Origin: Asparagopsis taxiformis
Taxonomy: Eukaryota; Rhodophyta; Florideophyceae; Bonnemaisoniales; Bonnemaisoniaceae
Direction of reading: 5' to 3'
Length of the DNA: 64,000 nt
NCBI GenBank assembly: GCA_030407315.1
Contig: JALQPE010000541.1
Coordinates: forward strand, 17,217-81,216
This document shows, in pieces, positions 21,360-31,300 of the stretch (within the stretch, counting starts at the first letter, position 1; each line of letters starts with the position of its first letter). Position numbers and translations under genes: made by a program. A model generated the notes under the pieces. That model had not been told where the DNA came from, ran no database searches, and saw only the letters and a list, made by a program, of their open reading frames with translations.

Positions 21360-22409
21360 ATGATCCAATGCATGAACATCGTCGTGCAACAGGCACCGCC
21401 CTATTCCGACGGTGAAAACAGCGCCGCGGCGCCTCTCAACACCATTCTCAACTGGGTGATGGCGACCGAGAGCGGCAAGATACACTACTTTCTGGCCGAG
21501 GTGAACGAGAAGCTGCGAGCGATTCTGAACAGCTGGTGCACGTTGCTGTCATCGACAGCGTCGCTCAATGTTTTCAAAGACGAAAACGGTAACAGCCCCG
21601 GCGGGTGGATGCTGGACCCGCGCATCGAGGAGAGCATGCACGAATACGACAATCCGGGGTCGGTAACGGACCCTGCTTGGGGATACGGATCGTGGAACGA
21701 ATGGTTCAAACGGCCGTTCAAGGCGGGTATGCCTCCATTTTCCAACCCGGATGACAACTCGGTGATCTGCAGCGCATGCGAATCGACGCCGTTTGCGTTT
21801 CAGCAAAACGTGAAATTGCACGACAAGTTTTGGGCGAAGAACCAGCCCTACTCGTTGGTGACCATGATGAACAATAACGTATTGGCGAGGGAGTTTGAAA
21901 CCGGCACGGTGTATCAGGCGTATCTGAGCTCGCGCAACTACCATTCTTGGCACAGCCCGGTGAACAGAGAGATTGTTTCAGCGAAGGTGGTGCAGGGCTC
22001 GTATTACGCCGAGTCGCCGGCGGTGGAGGACGACCCTTCGGGGCCGGACTCGTCGCAGGGGTATATTACTAATGTGACCACGCGGGCCATCATCTTTATC
22101 AGGGCGACGGACAGTGAGGGAGAGGAGGACGGACCCGGGCTGATGTGGTTTATCGCGTTGGGCATGTCAGAGATTTCGAGCAATGTGCTGTCGGTTAAGA
22201 GGAACGATACAGTGGCCAAGGGCGACGAGTTGGGATACTTTGAGTATGGCGGGAGTAGTTACTGCTTGGCGTTTTGGAAGGACGTGATGATGAACTTGTG
22301 CACGCAGGCGTTGCCGCCGCTCACCGACTGGGATTCCAGCGCCGGTACGGGCGGGGAGGAGCTTATCAAGCTCGGCACGGCGATTGGCTCGACGGAACCG
22401 TGCTGGTAG
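21360..22409 (+). CDS. PsiD-like phosphatidylserine-decarboxylase-family protein, 5'-truncated
   Basis: Members of this family are pyruvoyl enzymes that remove a carboxyl group from phosphatidylserine or aromatic amino acids. The N-terminal part (DYKEMIQCMN, then QQAPPYSDG, LNTILNWVMAT, KLRAILNSWCTLL) fits the accessory domain that precedes the catalytic domain in fungal PsiD-like decarboxylases. The catalytic part has WNEWFKRPFKAG, GTVYQAYLSSRNYHSWHSPV (the conserved YH..HSPV segment) and, near the C-terminus, YFEYGGSSYCLAF, where GSS occupies the self-cleavage position (LGST in classical enzymes). The ATG at 21360 lies within the accessory domain, directly after a splice-acceptor-like ACATATCAG ending near 21350, so upstream exons seem missing. 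349 codons, no internal stop, strongly GC-rich. The substrate cannot be predicted. Confidence 0.6.
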   Translation: MIQCMNIVVQQAPPYSDGENSAAAPLNTILNWVMATESGKIHYFLAEVNEKLRAILNSWCTLLSSTASLNVFKDENGNSPGGWMLDPRIEESMHEYDNPGSVTDPAWGYGSWNEWFKRPFKAGMPPFSNPDDNSVICSACESTPFAFQQNVKLHDKFWAKNQPYSLVTMMNNNVLAREFETGTVYQAYLSSRNYHSWHSPVNREIVSAKVVQGSYYAESPAVEDDPSGPDSSQGYITNVTTRAIIFIRATDSEGEEDGPGLMWFIALGMSEISSNVLSVKRNDTVAKGDELGYFEYGGSSYCLAFWKDVMMNLCTQALPPLTDWDSSAGTGGEELIKLGTAIGSTEPCW

Positions 22410-23478
22410 TGGGGGATTGTGGAACAACGTTAGTTCTAGATAGCTGGTACGAGCTACGGACACGCTGTCCTTACGAAACGAAACGAGCAGTCCACCCGCT
22501 GGTGTTTGACTGTATTGTTAGAACGGTAGAAGGTAGAGTGGTTAGCGAGTAGACACGAGCGTCACGACGCAACAATCCACGCGAGGATTACGTTAGCAAA
22601 CGAGGTGGTACGTCACCGGAGGCGCTCTCAACCAAGCCCGGAGGCACTACACGCAATCAGCCTTACGTGCGGCGATGGGTAGGGAGTACGCAGCTCGACG
22701 GAGACGAAGCCTCGTTAGGCAGAACGTAAACGTAAACGTAGAAGTCAGTCGTAGACTAGAGCCGTTGCCCGTTCGATGTATTGTCCCCTTTCCCTCCCGG
22801 CACGATGCCAATACCTATATGGCCACGATGGCATCGCTTTACAGTGTAAACACTGTTCGTAACGTCCCCGAATGGGAAAGGACCTTGTGGGTCACACGTA
22901 GGGACCCGTTGGTCCGTTGGCCGTTGCCAGTACGTTCGTTGCACACGTGTGCCGGTTGCGCGCGCGCATGCGCCAGCAATGTTCGTGCATTGCTGTCGCC
23001 GGTCGTGTCCGCCGAAATTCGAATTCCGCGGAAAACGTAAATATTTGCAATTTCGGAATTGCCACGTATACTACAGGGATGTCGCGATAGAGTGGTAGAT
23101 AAAATTGTGTGTGTGTGTGTGCGAGGGTAAATGTTGGCTTGTTTGTTGACGTGGATTTGCGACGGAAGAGTAGAAATCGGGGCGAGGACAAGTTGGCGTA
23201 AAATCATCGGCGGACCGGGATGGTGAGACGGTGCAGAGCTTGGTTCCTGCGGGACAGGTGCAAATTTAGTAGCGTGGATAATGTCCATGCAGACGAAAAC
23301 AGTGAGAACGAGGACGATAGAGAATCAGATGCGTCTATTCTGAAATCTGGTCTACTCCAAATGCTCCGTACTGCAGCGCTAGATGGTCCGCGAGTGTGAG
23401 TAAATGTTTACTCTGCTTCCTACCGTTTGAAGGATTGCCAATTTTTCTCTGAGAAGTTTAACCAAACCTTCGCAGGTA
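22410..23478. other. GC-rich cargo flank, no supported gene
   Basis: About 800 bp of GC-rich sequence after the decarboxylase-like frame, with a GT microsatellite at about 23104-23122, then a return to AT-rich DNA near 23230. A 59-codon plus-strand frame at about 23220-23399 ends beside a GTGAGTAAATG donor-like site. It could be an exon fragment, but I cannot support a gene. Confidence 0.4.
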
Positions 23479-24633
23479 TTAAGAAAACGGTCGTAAAGCA
23501 ATGTATTCGTGAATTGCTGGAGGACTGCAGTCGAAATAACGACTTGCTTGCGATCTATAAATGCAAGTGTGGAAGTTAGTCAATATACATGCACAGGTGT
23601 ACCATAAACCAACTGACGACATTCCCACCCTTAGTTTACGTTGATGATCAAGATGCGAGAAGTACTTCTTGACTTCTTTGAATGCCCATTCCACTGACAT
23701 ACGGGCAGAAGACATTCGACGATTAAACAAGGTCTCTTCCTCTCCCAAGTCTGCGCCACGAAAGCCAACCATCATGTACGGTCGCAAAATATATGCAGAA
23801 TCTGCGTACACATAGAACTGCCTTCCATTGATTAAGAGACTATCTTGTAAACATTGCTCGATGCCGGAGTTCCTGAACATAGTTAAATCATGCCTTCTGC
23901 CTTCCACAGGACCATAAACATGGAACATAAGACCATCCGGCAGGGTCATAGCCTGAAATTTGAAGCAATTGCGACGTTTGTGACCATTGTACGTTGCGCG
24001 TTGCATATTACCCTTCGGCTTGCAAATGTATAGGTTACTACCATCAATGAAACCAATGCAACTATCCAGGGGAGCTCCAGTTTCGAATATTTTGGATGCG
24101 TACATTTCACTTCTCGATCTTATAAATGAAGAGTGGTATGATGTTACCAAATGGTGATACTCTTGGTAGAAAACTTCAAGTACATGGTAAAAGATTTCAC
24201 AGAGCGCGGTAGAAGATCTGAAGAACTCCTTTTCTAAGTCTTTCCACCTGCATGGTGAGCTTAGTCTTCGCAATAGGATGCAAAAACCCTCCATACCTGA
24301 CGCTCTATATCCCCCTCTCTCTGTTACGAACGAAATATTGTCCCATCTAATTCCACGTAGTATATCTCTCATTTCTACTTTTCCAAAACGAAACCTGCGG
24401 AAACATTCATAATCATCCAACTCTCCCAAGTTGAAACTTGATGAGAAAATCTCTGCTTTCAGATCCTTTCGGAGCAAGTAATCGCTGTACTCTAGTGATG
24501 CGTCATGCAACAACAAACGAGGGATGATTTCTTCGTCGAGGTTCCTACTTCGGTAGTACGCCAATAGACATAACCCTACTTTCATTCTGGACCTTTTCAG
24601 GGTATGTTCTCTTTGTGTCCTGGCTCTTGTCAT
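23479..24633 (-). CDS. PIF/Harbinger transposase (DDE_4 family)
   Basis: Nuclease that excises and reinserts the element. The frame is open from the minus-strand codon at 24720, but the first ATG in frame is at 24631-24633, giving 384 residues (numbers below count the open frame from 24720). The catalytic triad is clear: D226 in GFIDGSNLY, D307 in YADSAY and E344 in VEWAFKEVKKYF. The RRHDLTMFRNSG and FRGADLGEEETLFNRRMSSAR segments also match DDE_4 nucleases. The N-terminal part is helical and basic (TRARTQREHTLKRSRM). No stop or frameshift, so the copy looks intact. It converges with the Myb-like gene, the usual arrangement for two-gene Harbinger elements. Confidence 0.9.
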   Translation of the reverse strand: MTRARTQREHTLKRSRMKVGLCLLAYYRSRNLDEEIIPRLLLHDASLEYSDYLLRKDLKAEIFSSSFNLGELDDYECFRRFRFGKVEMRDILRGIRWDNISFVTERGGYRASGMEGFCILLRRLSSPCRWKDLEKEFFRSSTALCEIFYHVLEVFYQEYHHLVTSYHSSFIRSRSEMYASKIFETGAPLDSCIGFIDGSNLYICKPKGNMQRATYNGHKRRNCFKFQAMTLPDGLMFHVYGPVEGRRHDLTMFRNSGIEQCLQDSLLINGRQFYVYADSAYILRPYMMVGFRGADLGEEETLFNRRMSSARMSVEWAFKEVKKYFSHLDHQRKLRVGMSSVGLWYTCACILTNFHTCIYRSQASRYFDCSPPAIHEYIALRPFS

Positions 24634-24918
24634 TTGCGCAAGCAGATTTGAAGTTAACGTTCCGTTTGCAGCCAATCTTATGATTTCACTCCTTTCGAAT
24701 AAACTTCCGCAATCACACAAGAAAAATTGCGCACTTTACTTCCAGATAGAACATGAACGGGTTCCAACAGTTTCTCAAATACTCAAGATGCAAAATTGGT
24801 ACAACTCCATCCTATCACCCAAGTAACTTCCTTCCGAGCTGATTCCGGCTGATATATTTTAGCCACAACTGCATCATGTCACACTGCAGCTAGGGAAAAT
24901 TTATTTCTTCTTGCATTC

Positions 24919-25717
24919 GTACCTGTCTGTCACACCTTTCTCTGCATCCTTCACATCATCGACTATCGTCGGGTAGTTTCGACTGCAGGGGTTTGTTTTT
25001 CTGTGCAGCCGTCACTCTTCGAAAAGCTCGTTGGTATATGCAGTTCATATCTTAGATTGGTGGCAAATTGCACGATGAGATGTACCCTCCACACGCGATG
25101 TGCTGGCTTCTTTTTCGTGTACAAGATTCGCCTTGTTGTCTGTCTCATAAACGCAGTGCATTTCTATTGTTTGATTCAAGATAGCGCCATTGTGCTGTGA
25201 ACTTGCGGTTTCCGACTTGCGCCTTTCGATTGCGAAAGAATGACACAGACAATGCAGCTACGATAATCACGACCAATGTAGCTGCACTGGTATCTGGGCC
25301 ACTTCAAAGCAGAAAATGATTGGAGTGATGAAGTAGATAGAAGGTTGATGTGAAACATCCTGCGTGGCTGCCCGCAGCGTATGTCATCTGAACGCTGTAT
25401 GTAGCTACATCCGCACACGATCTCGTTGAGATACGAGCTCATATCCCAGAGTCGAGATTTCGAGACAACTGTCTTTCACTTGACGCGTTACGAGTGCACG
25501 AAGAACCGTGACTCTTTTACTTAGCATTGAAATCACCGTAACACAATTCCTAAAACTATTCATGCCATTTGTCTTTACTGTAAGGTTTGCACATGCTCCC
25601 TGGGCAGCGTGTGATAAACAAAGGCTCCGTGCGAACACCGCTCCCTCTGCCCAGCCATGCGCACAAAATTCCCATGCCATTTCCGTATATTCCCATATGG
25701 GAACTCCAGAATTCGTC
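24919..25717 (-). repeat. Right terminal inverted repeat of Harbinger element, about 799 bp
   Basis: Inverse of 16896-17693. The outer boundary CCAGAATTCGTC is followed by TAGTATGAG. Confidence 0.9.
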
Positions 25718-27643
25718 TAGTATGAGCACATCAAAAATTAAAGGACACGTAGTCCCTTATTGCATTGCAATCAACCAATAGTTATCATCCAAAAGGCACG
25801 CAGCGGGATCTTGGCGCGCGGGCGCATGTGGCGATTGAGAAAGGGTTGGCGGCTCGTTTGCCATAAATCCCACAGTCTGGTATATCCAAAATCGGCGAAT
25901 ACACAATTCGAGACTGCGCGCTTAGTAGACAAATCTACCGTGACAAGCTGTCACGACGAGATCTCCACTCGCGGCGCAACATCTCATTTATTAGATTTTT
26001 TTCAACTCTTGAAAATCTGATATCGACGCTGTGTACTTGTCGTGACCCGATTGGACCGATTTCACAACGCGTTGGATACAAGAAAAGTCTCGATAGGTCA
26101 CCAGCTGTTGTACGCTCTCATGATTGTTGCTATCTCCAATTTGCTTGTGCACCGGTCGTCGTCGTCGCACATTTCGCTCTAGCATTATGACACGTCTGAA
26201 AAAATCACAATCTCCGCCATATTCCAACGCACCGCCAGTCCAGGGCACTGGTACACTATTGTGCAGACGCCACAACCGCCAATAGTGCAGTACTGTCGTT
26301 TGTGAATAGACAGTTACGGAAACGGACTGGTCGGCTCAAATGGACCGCATCTCGATACTCGACATGTCAGCATAGTCACTATCGTCAGCTGCCAATGTCT
26401 TACAGATCGGCACCTAACGCACTGGTCTTGTTCCACTAACAATCCACATCATGACATGATGTATCTCGCGTCGGTATGACCACGCCATGCAATGCATAGG
26501 CATAATTACCCGCTGCGATGGATTCGGCTGTCAAATCCTGGCGCCGACACCGTCGTGAATGACGAATGCCAAATTATTCTTATCATCCAATTTCTCGAGT
26601 TGCAACTGCGGCCGAACAGTCGTTCCTCTCGGAGCACTCGCACAGTGCGACGCAATCGATAATACCAACTCGTTCCGCACCATTCCGTTCCGACTCATAG
26701 CGTCTCGAATCGACGCAAATGGATCAGCACTTGCCTGCCCCGGCACAAAACCTCCTGTAGATCTAGTCAGCGATAGCTGTCACTGCACCGACATGGAGTA
26801 ATATACAAACGCAGTCGTATCCGATGTTCGGTGCAGCGGGGAAACACTTTGCCGTCATCGTGTTCATTGTGTGAACCAACCGGAGGCATGTGGAGGTGTG
26901 TGCGCGCCTTTGAAATGGCCCGTTTCTATGCGTGGCACATAATGTATGCGGTATTCTAAATGTCGTGGCCGTCTAATGCAGCGGATTCAGCTCATGGACT
27001 AGTGCAGTGGTTGTATCGTGTGTCAGTTGAGGCTGTTGGCGTTTGCAGTCCACTTCATGAATGGATTGAAACACATGTCGGATAGCTACAGATAGCACCA
27101 GCGGAATGGAGAAACGACGCGAGGATGGGTCATGCGGCAATACAATCAGCTGATGGACGGGTGCGACACAGAGAAACTGGTCAGCAGCGCACAAGGGCAC
27201 CCGCAAATTGGTCTGGGCGAGCGCGCCGGACGAGTCTTTCAGCAGCGCATAGGCGCAAGAAATGCAATTTGCTAGCTGGTGTGCGGCGCCCGACGTCGTC
27301 GACAGCGGGTTGGGGTGGGAGCGGGTCGACGTGGACACGCTATAGAACGTGTAGGTGGCGAATAACTTGATATACTATATGAATAGCATACTTGAGCCAC
27401 CGTCGGCGGCACGAGACATAACAAACGAGTCAGGACTCATCGCTCTCTTCACAGTAGGACGATAGCTCGACTGGAGCGTACACATATGATGTCGTGCGGT
27501 CTGATCCGCTGAGAGTGTGGCTGAGAAACTGTCGAGTTGACCTAGATACGAGTCAGCGGCGAATGAAATGGGCGGAGAAAATTTTTGGAAACATGCAAAG
27601 TGAATTTTGAAATTTGACGCGTGGAAAAGTTTATATTGTTTTG
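25718..27643. other. Intergenic with an old dispersed repeat (copy A, left part)
   Basis: I see no gene. From about 26980 the sequence shows patches of similarity to 42020-42300, including ATTCAGCTCATGGACTAGTG followed by CAGTGGTTGTA here against the near-identical stretch at 42030. This is probably one copy of a dispersed repeat whose right part continues at 39015, beyond the nested copia elements. The copia target duplication TTTTG is at 27639-27643. Confidence 0.4.
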
Positions 27644-27774
27644 TGTTGGACTGTGGTAGCTCCTCGCCTACCTTCTCTTTCTTTTGTCTTTACTTGGCAA
27701 TATATATCTATTCATTGAGCCTTGAGATCGCCGGCGGTGCGTATGACAGGCTGTCTTGTATTAGCATTCTGACT
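27644..27774 (-). repeat. Outer copia LTR, left copy (3' LTR)
   Basis: 131 bp beginning TGTTGGACTGTGGTAGCTCC. It differs from the right copy at CTACC/CGACC, ATTCT/ATCCT and the last base (T instead of A). Confidence 0.9.
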
Positions 27775-28139
27775 GTTGATCGCCACGGCGCTTGGCGACT
27801 GAGTTGTATTAAAGTAAACCACAGATACCGAAAGACTTCGATTTTAATCTATTTTTTAGGGATCCCCTTCGCCAATTCCTATGATTCTTTTTTTGTCTGA
27901 AAGCGGATTTTCCGTGGTTTGTTCATGTAAAACTATAGCATTCTAGTCTAGCTGGTTCCTCTACAGCATCACAATAAAGTATTTGAGCCGTTCAAAGGCT
28001 CCGAGAACGTGAACGACTCTCTTGGCCCTCTCGGCGAATTTTCGATGGGAGCGCACGGGTGCTTCACAAGGAGCAGCGCTTGGCCCCAGGTATGATACAA
28101 TAGTGATAACCAGTTGTCGAATAAAATAACAGTTATAAT

Positions 28140-28310
28140 TGTTGAAGATCCGGTATCGCATACCGTCGTTTACTTTGGGATGCATCGCCGTTCCGACTTA
28201 AATACTATTATGAGCTGGATACTGTAAATGTGTTATTGTGTAATTCGTTGATCATCCGATGACGTAGGGTTTCGCTGGTTGCGCTGCGGAGATGCTTTGA
28301 TCATCCGACA
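28140..28310 (-). repeat. Inner copia LTR, left copy (3' LTR), 171 bp
   Basis: Runs from TGTTGAAGATCCGG to ATCCGACA. It contains two copies of TTGATCATCCGA about 49 bp apart; the right LTR keeps only one. The polyprotein stop (28233-28235) lies inside it. Confidence 0.85.
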
Positions 28311-31300
28311 GTCGCCGCGCAGCGCGGGCTGTGAAAGCCGGAGTAGTTCTAGTTTTTGTTTGTATTGGGCCGGTTTGAGTGCTTTTGTGAGGATGTCGGC
28401 AGCATTATTTGTCGAGGGTATGTATTCCAAGGTGATATGTTTGTGTTTTATTAGTTCCTTTAGATAGTGATATTTAACGTCGATATGTTTCGACTTGGGT
28501 GTAGGATGTTCCGTGTTGGCGGTCGTTAGTGCCCCTGCATTGTCGATATGTAGTGTTGTTGGCTTTTTTTCGTTGTGTTGTAAGTCTGTGAGCAGGTTTC
28601 TGACACACATTATGTGTTGTGCGGTGTGGAATGCTGCGATGTATTCTGCCGCCCATGTGCTTGTGGCTATAAGTCTTTGTCTTTTGGATTGCCATGCGAT
28701 GGGTGATTGGTTGTATGTGACCAGGGTGCCTGATGTTGAACGTCTTGTTGTCGTGCAGGCGGCGAAGTCGCTATCGGTATAGGCGCGTAATGTTTCTTGG
28801 AGTGTGTTATTGTAATGGATTCCCTTGTTGGTGGTGGATGAGAGGTAACGGATGACTCTGAGTCCTGCTTTCCAGTGAAATGTTGTTGGCGATTGGGCAT
28901 ATCTGCCTAGATATCCAGTGATAAAGGCAATGTCTGGGCGGGTGGAGTCGGCGAGGTAGCGTAGGCAGCCAATGAGTGCGTTGTAATTGTATTGGGAGGT
29001 GTCTAGTGGCTTCGTGTCTTTCGTTGGTGCATTGAGCAGGTCTGATACAATTGGTGTGTCGGACGGTTTGGCATTTGTTTGACCGAATTTTTGACTGATC
29101 GTTTCGATGTATGCGGGTTGTGTAATGGTGATGCCTGTCGCGTCTCGGGTCACCTTCCATCCGAGGATGTGACTTACTGGGCCGAGGTCTTTAAGTGTGT
29201 ATTTTTGTTGGATGTGTTCTTTCACTTTGGTGCATAGTGTTTTGTTGTTATATATGACAAGAAAGTCGTCAACTGTTATGACGCAAAATAAGAATTGGGA
29301 GGGGTCCTTGGTTGAGGTCAGGTGATATGTGCAGCTGTCACTTGATAGTCGCGTGAAATTGTGTAGTTTAAGGTGTTGTGACAGTCCTTTTGTGAATATG
29401 TGGCAGGCCTGTCGCGCACCGTACATGTTTCCTGTTACTTTGCCTACCTTGCCTGGGTATTTGTACGTTCCGTCAAATCTTTGAGGTTGGTAGATATAAA
29501 GGGTTTTGTCGTCGGCGAATGTTTCGTGTAAGAATGCAGAGTCGAGGTCCCAGTGGTCTGCGGAGTAGTTGTTAGCGGCGGCGAGGGCGAGTGATAGGCG
29601 GATGGCGTCTCTGTCCGCGACTGGTGACGATAATTCGTCGGGGTTAAAGTGTTCGTGTGGGCGTTGGAGGTCTCCGCGTATATTGCAGCGTGTTTTTCTT
29701 GTGACTGGATTGCCGTGGGCGTCCGTTTTTGTCTTTAGGACTATTTTTACGGGTAATAGCTTGGCTCCGTTTGGGACTTCCGATGCTGGTATGTATGTGA
29801 TGGTTCCGCGTTTCTCTAGTGAGTCCAATTCTTTGTTCCATGAGGTTGCCCATTGTTGTGCGTCCGGTGCTTTTCTGGCCTCAGCTAGCGTTTTGGGTGA
29901 GCTGAAGCATTCTGGGGTGTTATGGGTTATTGCCTTGGCTTGTTTCGCGTGGTGTGCAGTTGGTGTGGTGGTTACCGTGGCGGTTGGGTCTGTGTTGGGA
30001 TTGTATATATGGAAATCCGTTTTGCGACAGCGTGTGATGGTTTGTTCTTGTGGGTTGTATATGTAATAGTGGTGTGTATCCATTCTGCCAATATATTGCA
30101 TCAGTTGGGCTCTGGTATCGAGTTTCGTGCGTGGTTTGCGGTCGTGTGTGTAACCGTATTGACCAAAGGGAAGGAATGTAGACACGTCGGGTATTTGACC
30201 TGTCCATACCGTTATGGGTGGTTTGCCATGGGCGTTGTGAGGTGAGTGGTTGTGATGATCCACGGCGGCATGCAGCGCGTATTCCCATAGGGTGAGGGGA
30301 AGTTTTGCCGTGTGTAGTAATGTCCGTACTGTTTCCATTAGGGTTCTGTTGACCCGTTCTGCGAGGGCGTTTTCTTGCGGAGTATACGGAATTGTCGGGT
30401 GTGTTGTTATGTGTTCTTGTGCGTAAAAGCTTTGAAGTGGTTTAGTGAAATATTCTGGAGCATTGTCCATAGTGATGTCGGTTACCCGTAGTGGTGTTGT
30501 GGTGTGGATCCGTGATATGTATTGTTGTATGTATGCCGCTGCAATGTTCTTCTGGGGTGCGATGTGTACTTGGAGAAATCGGCTGTGTTCATCGAGGAAT
30601 GTAGCAAAATGTTTGTTGTAATGTATAGATGTGGGGTTAATCGGGCCGCATATGTCTGTGTGGACGTGTGCACAGAGCGGTGCCTGGCGTAGTCTTGGTT
30701 TGAAGGGTGCTGAGGCTTGTTTGCCTAACGCACATCCAGAGCATGTTATTTTTGGAGGCGGCTCTTTGAGTGTGGTTGGGAGGCCTTTGACGAGGTTTTT
30801 TGTCGCTAATATGTGGATGCGGTGGGGATGGAGGTGACCCAGTTTTATGTGCCAGTGATGATAGTCTTTGTCGATTTGTGAAAGGATTTCGGTGGGTAGA
30901 GGGAGTGCGTGTGTGGTTATTCGGGGTGCTTTTGTATTTTGGTTCGTGGATGTCGTGGAATTCTTTGTTGGGGGGTAGGTTTGGGTGGTAGGTACTCGTG
31001 TAATGGTTCTTGGTATGTTGGGGGATGGTGTTTGTGTGTGTGGATTTTGTTGGGATGGTGTCGCCGTGTGGGTGTGGCCCTTTGCGGTGGTTGTTCTGGT
31101 GTTGTTTGGCTGTAGGGTTGGTCGGGTTGTGCGGCTTGGTGTGACTGTTGGTATAGATATGGATGGGACTGGGGGTTTGGGGGGGCGGTTTGGTTGCGGC
31201 TGCCTGTGTTGTTGTCCTGTTGGTTTCGTGCTAAGGGGTTGATATGTTTTTGAAGGGGGTTTGGGTGCTATCTTTGGCTGCGGTGGTCGTGGATGTTGTT

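Larger units (their letters stand above)
16896..25717. mobile_element. PIF/Harbinger DNA transposon, 8.8 kb, with internal cargo
   Basis: Inverted ends GACGAATTCTGGAGTTCCC (16896) and its complement (ending 25717) are bounded on both sides by TA, which fits a short TA-containing target duplication but is too short to prove one. The element has the two genes typical of the superfamily, converging on the centre: a Myb/SANT-like protein (18000-19517, plus) and a DDE transposase (23479-24633, minus). Between them lies about 3.2 kb of markedly GC-richer DNA (roughly 20040-23230) with other coding sequence. I read this as captured host DNA. I see no gene in 17694-17999, 19518-20048 or 24634-24918. 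Confidence 0.85.

Noticed and set aside
26980..27020. tRNA gene or tRNA-derived SINE at the ATGGACTAGTGCAGTGGTTGTA motif
   Set aside because: It resembles an A box, but no B box or cloverleaf can be drawn here or at the second copy near 42030.
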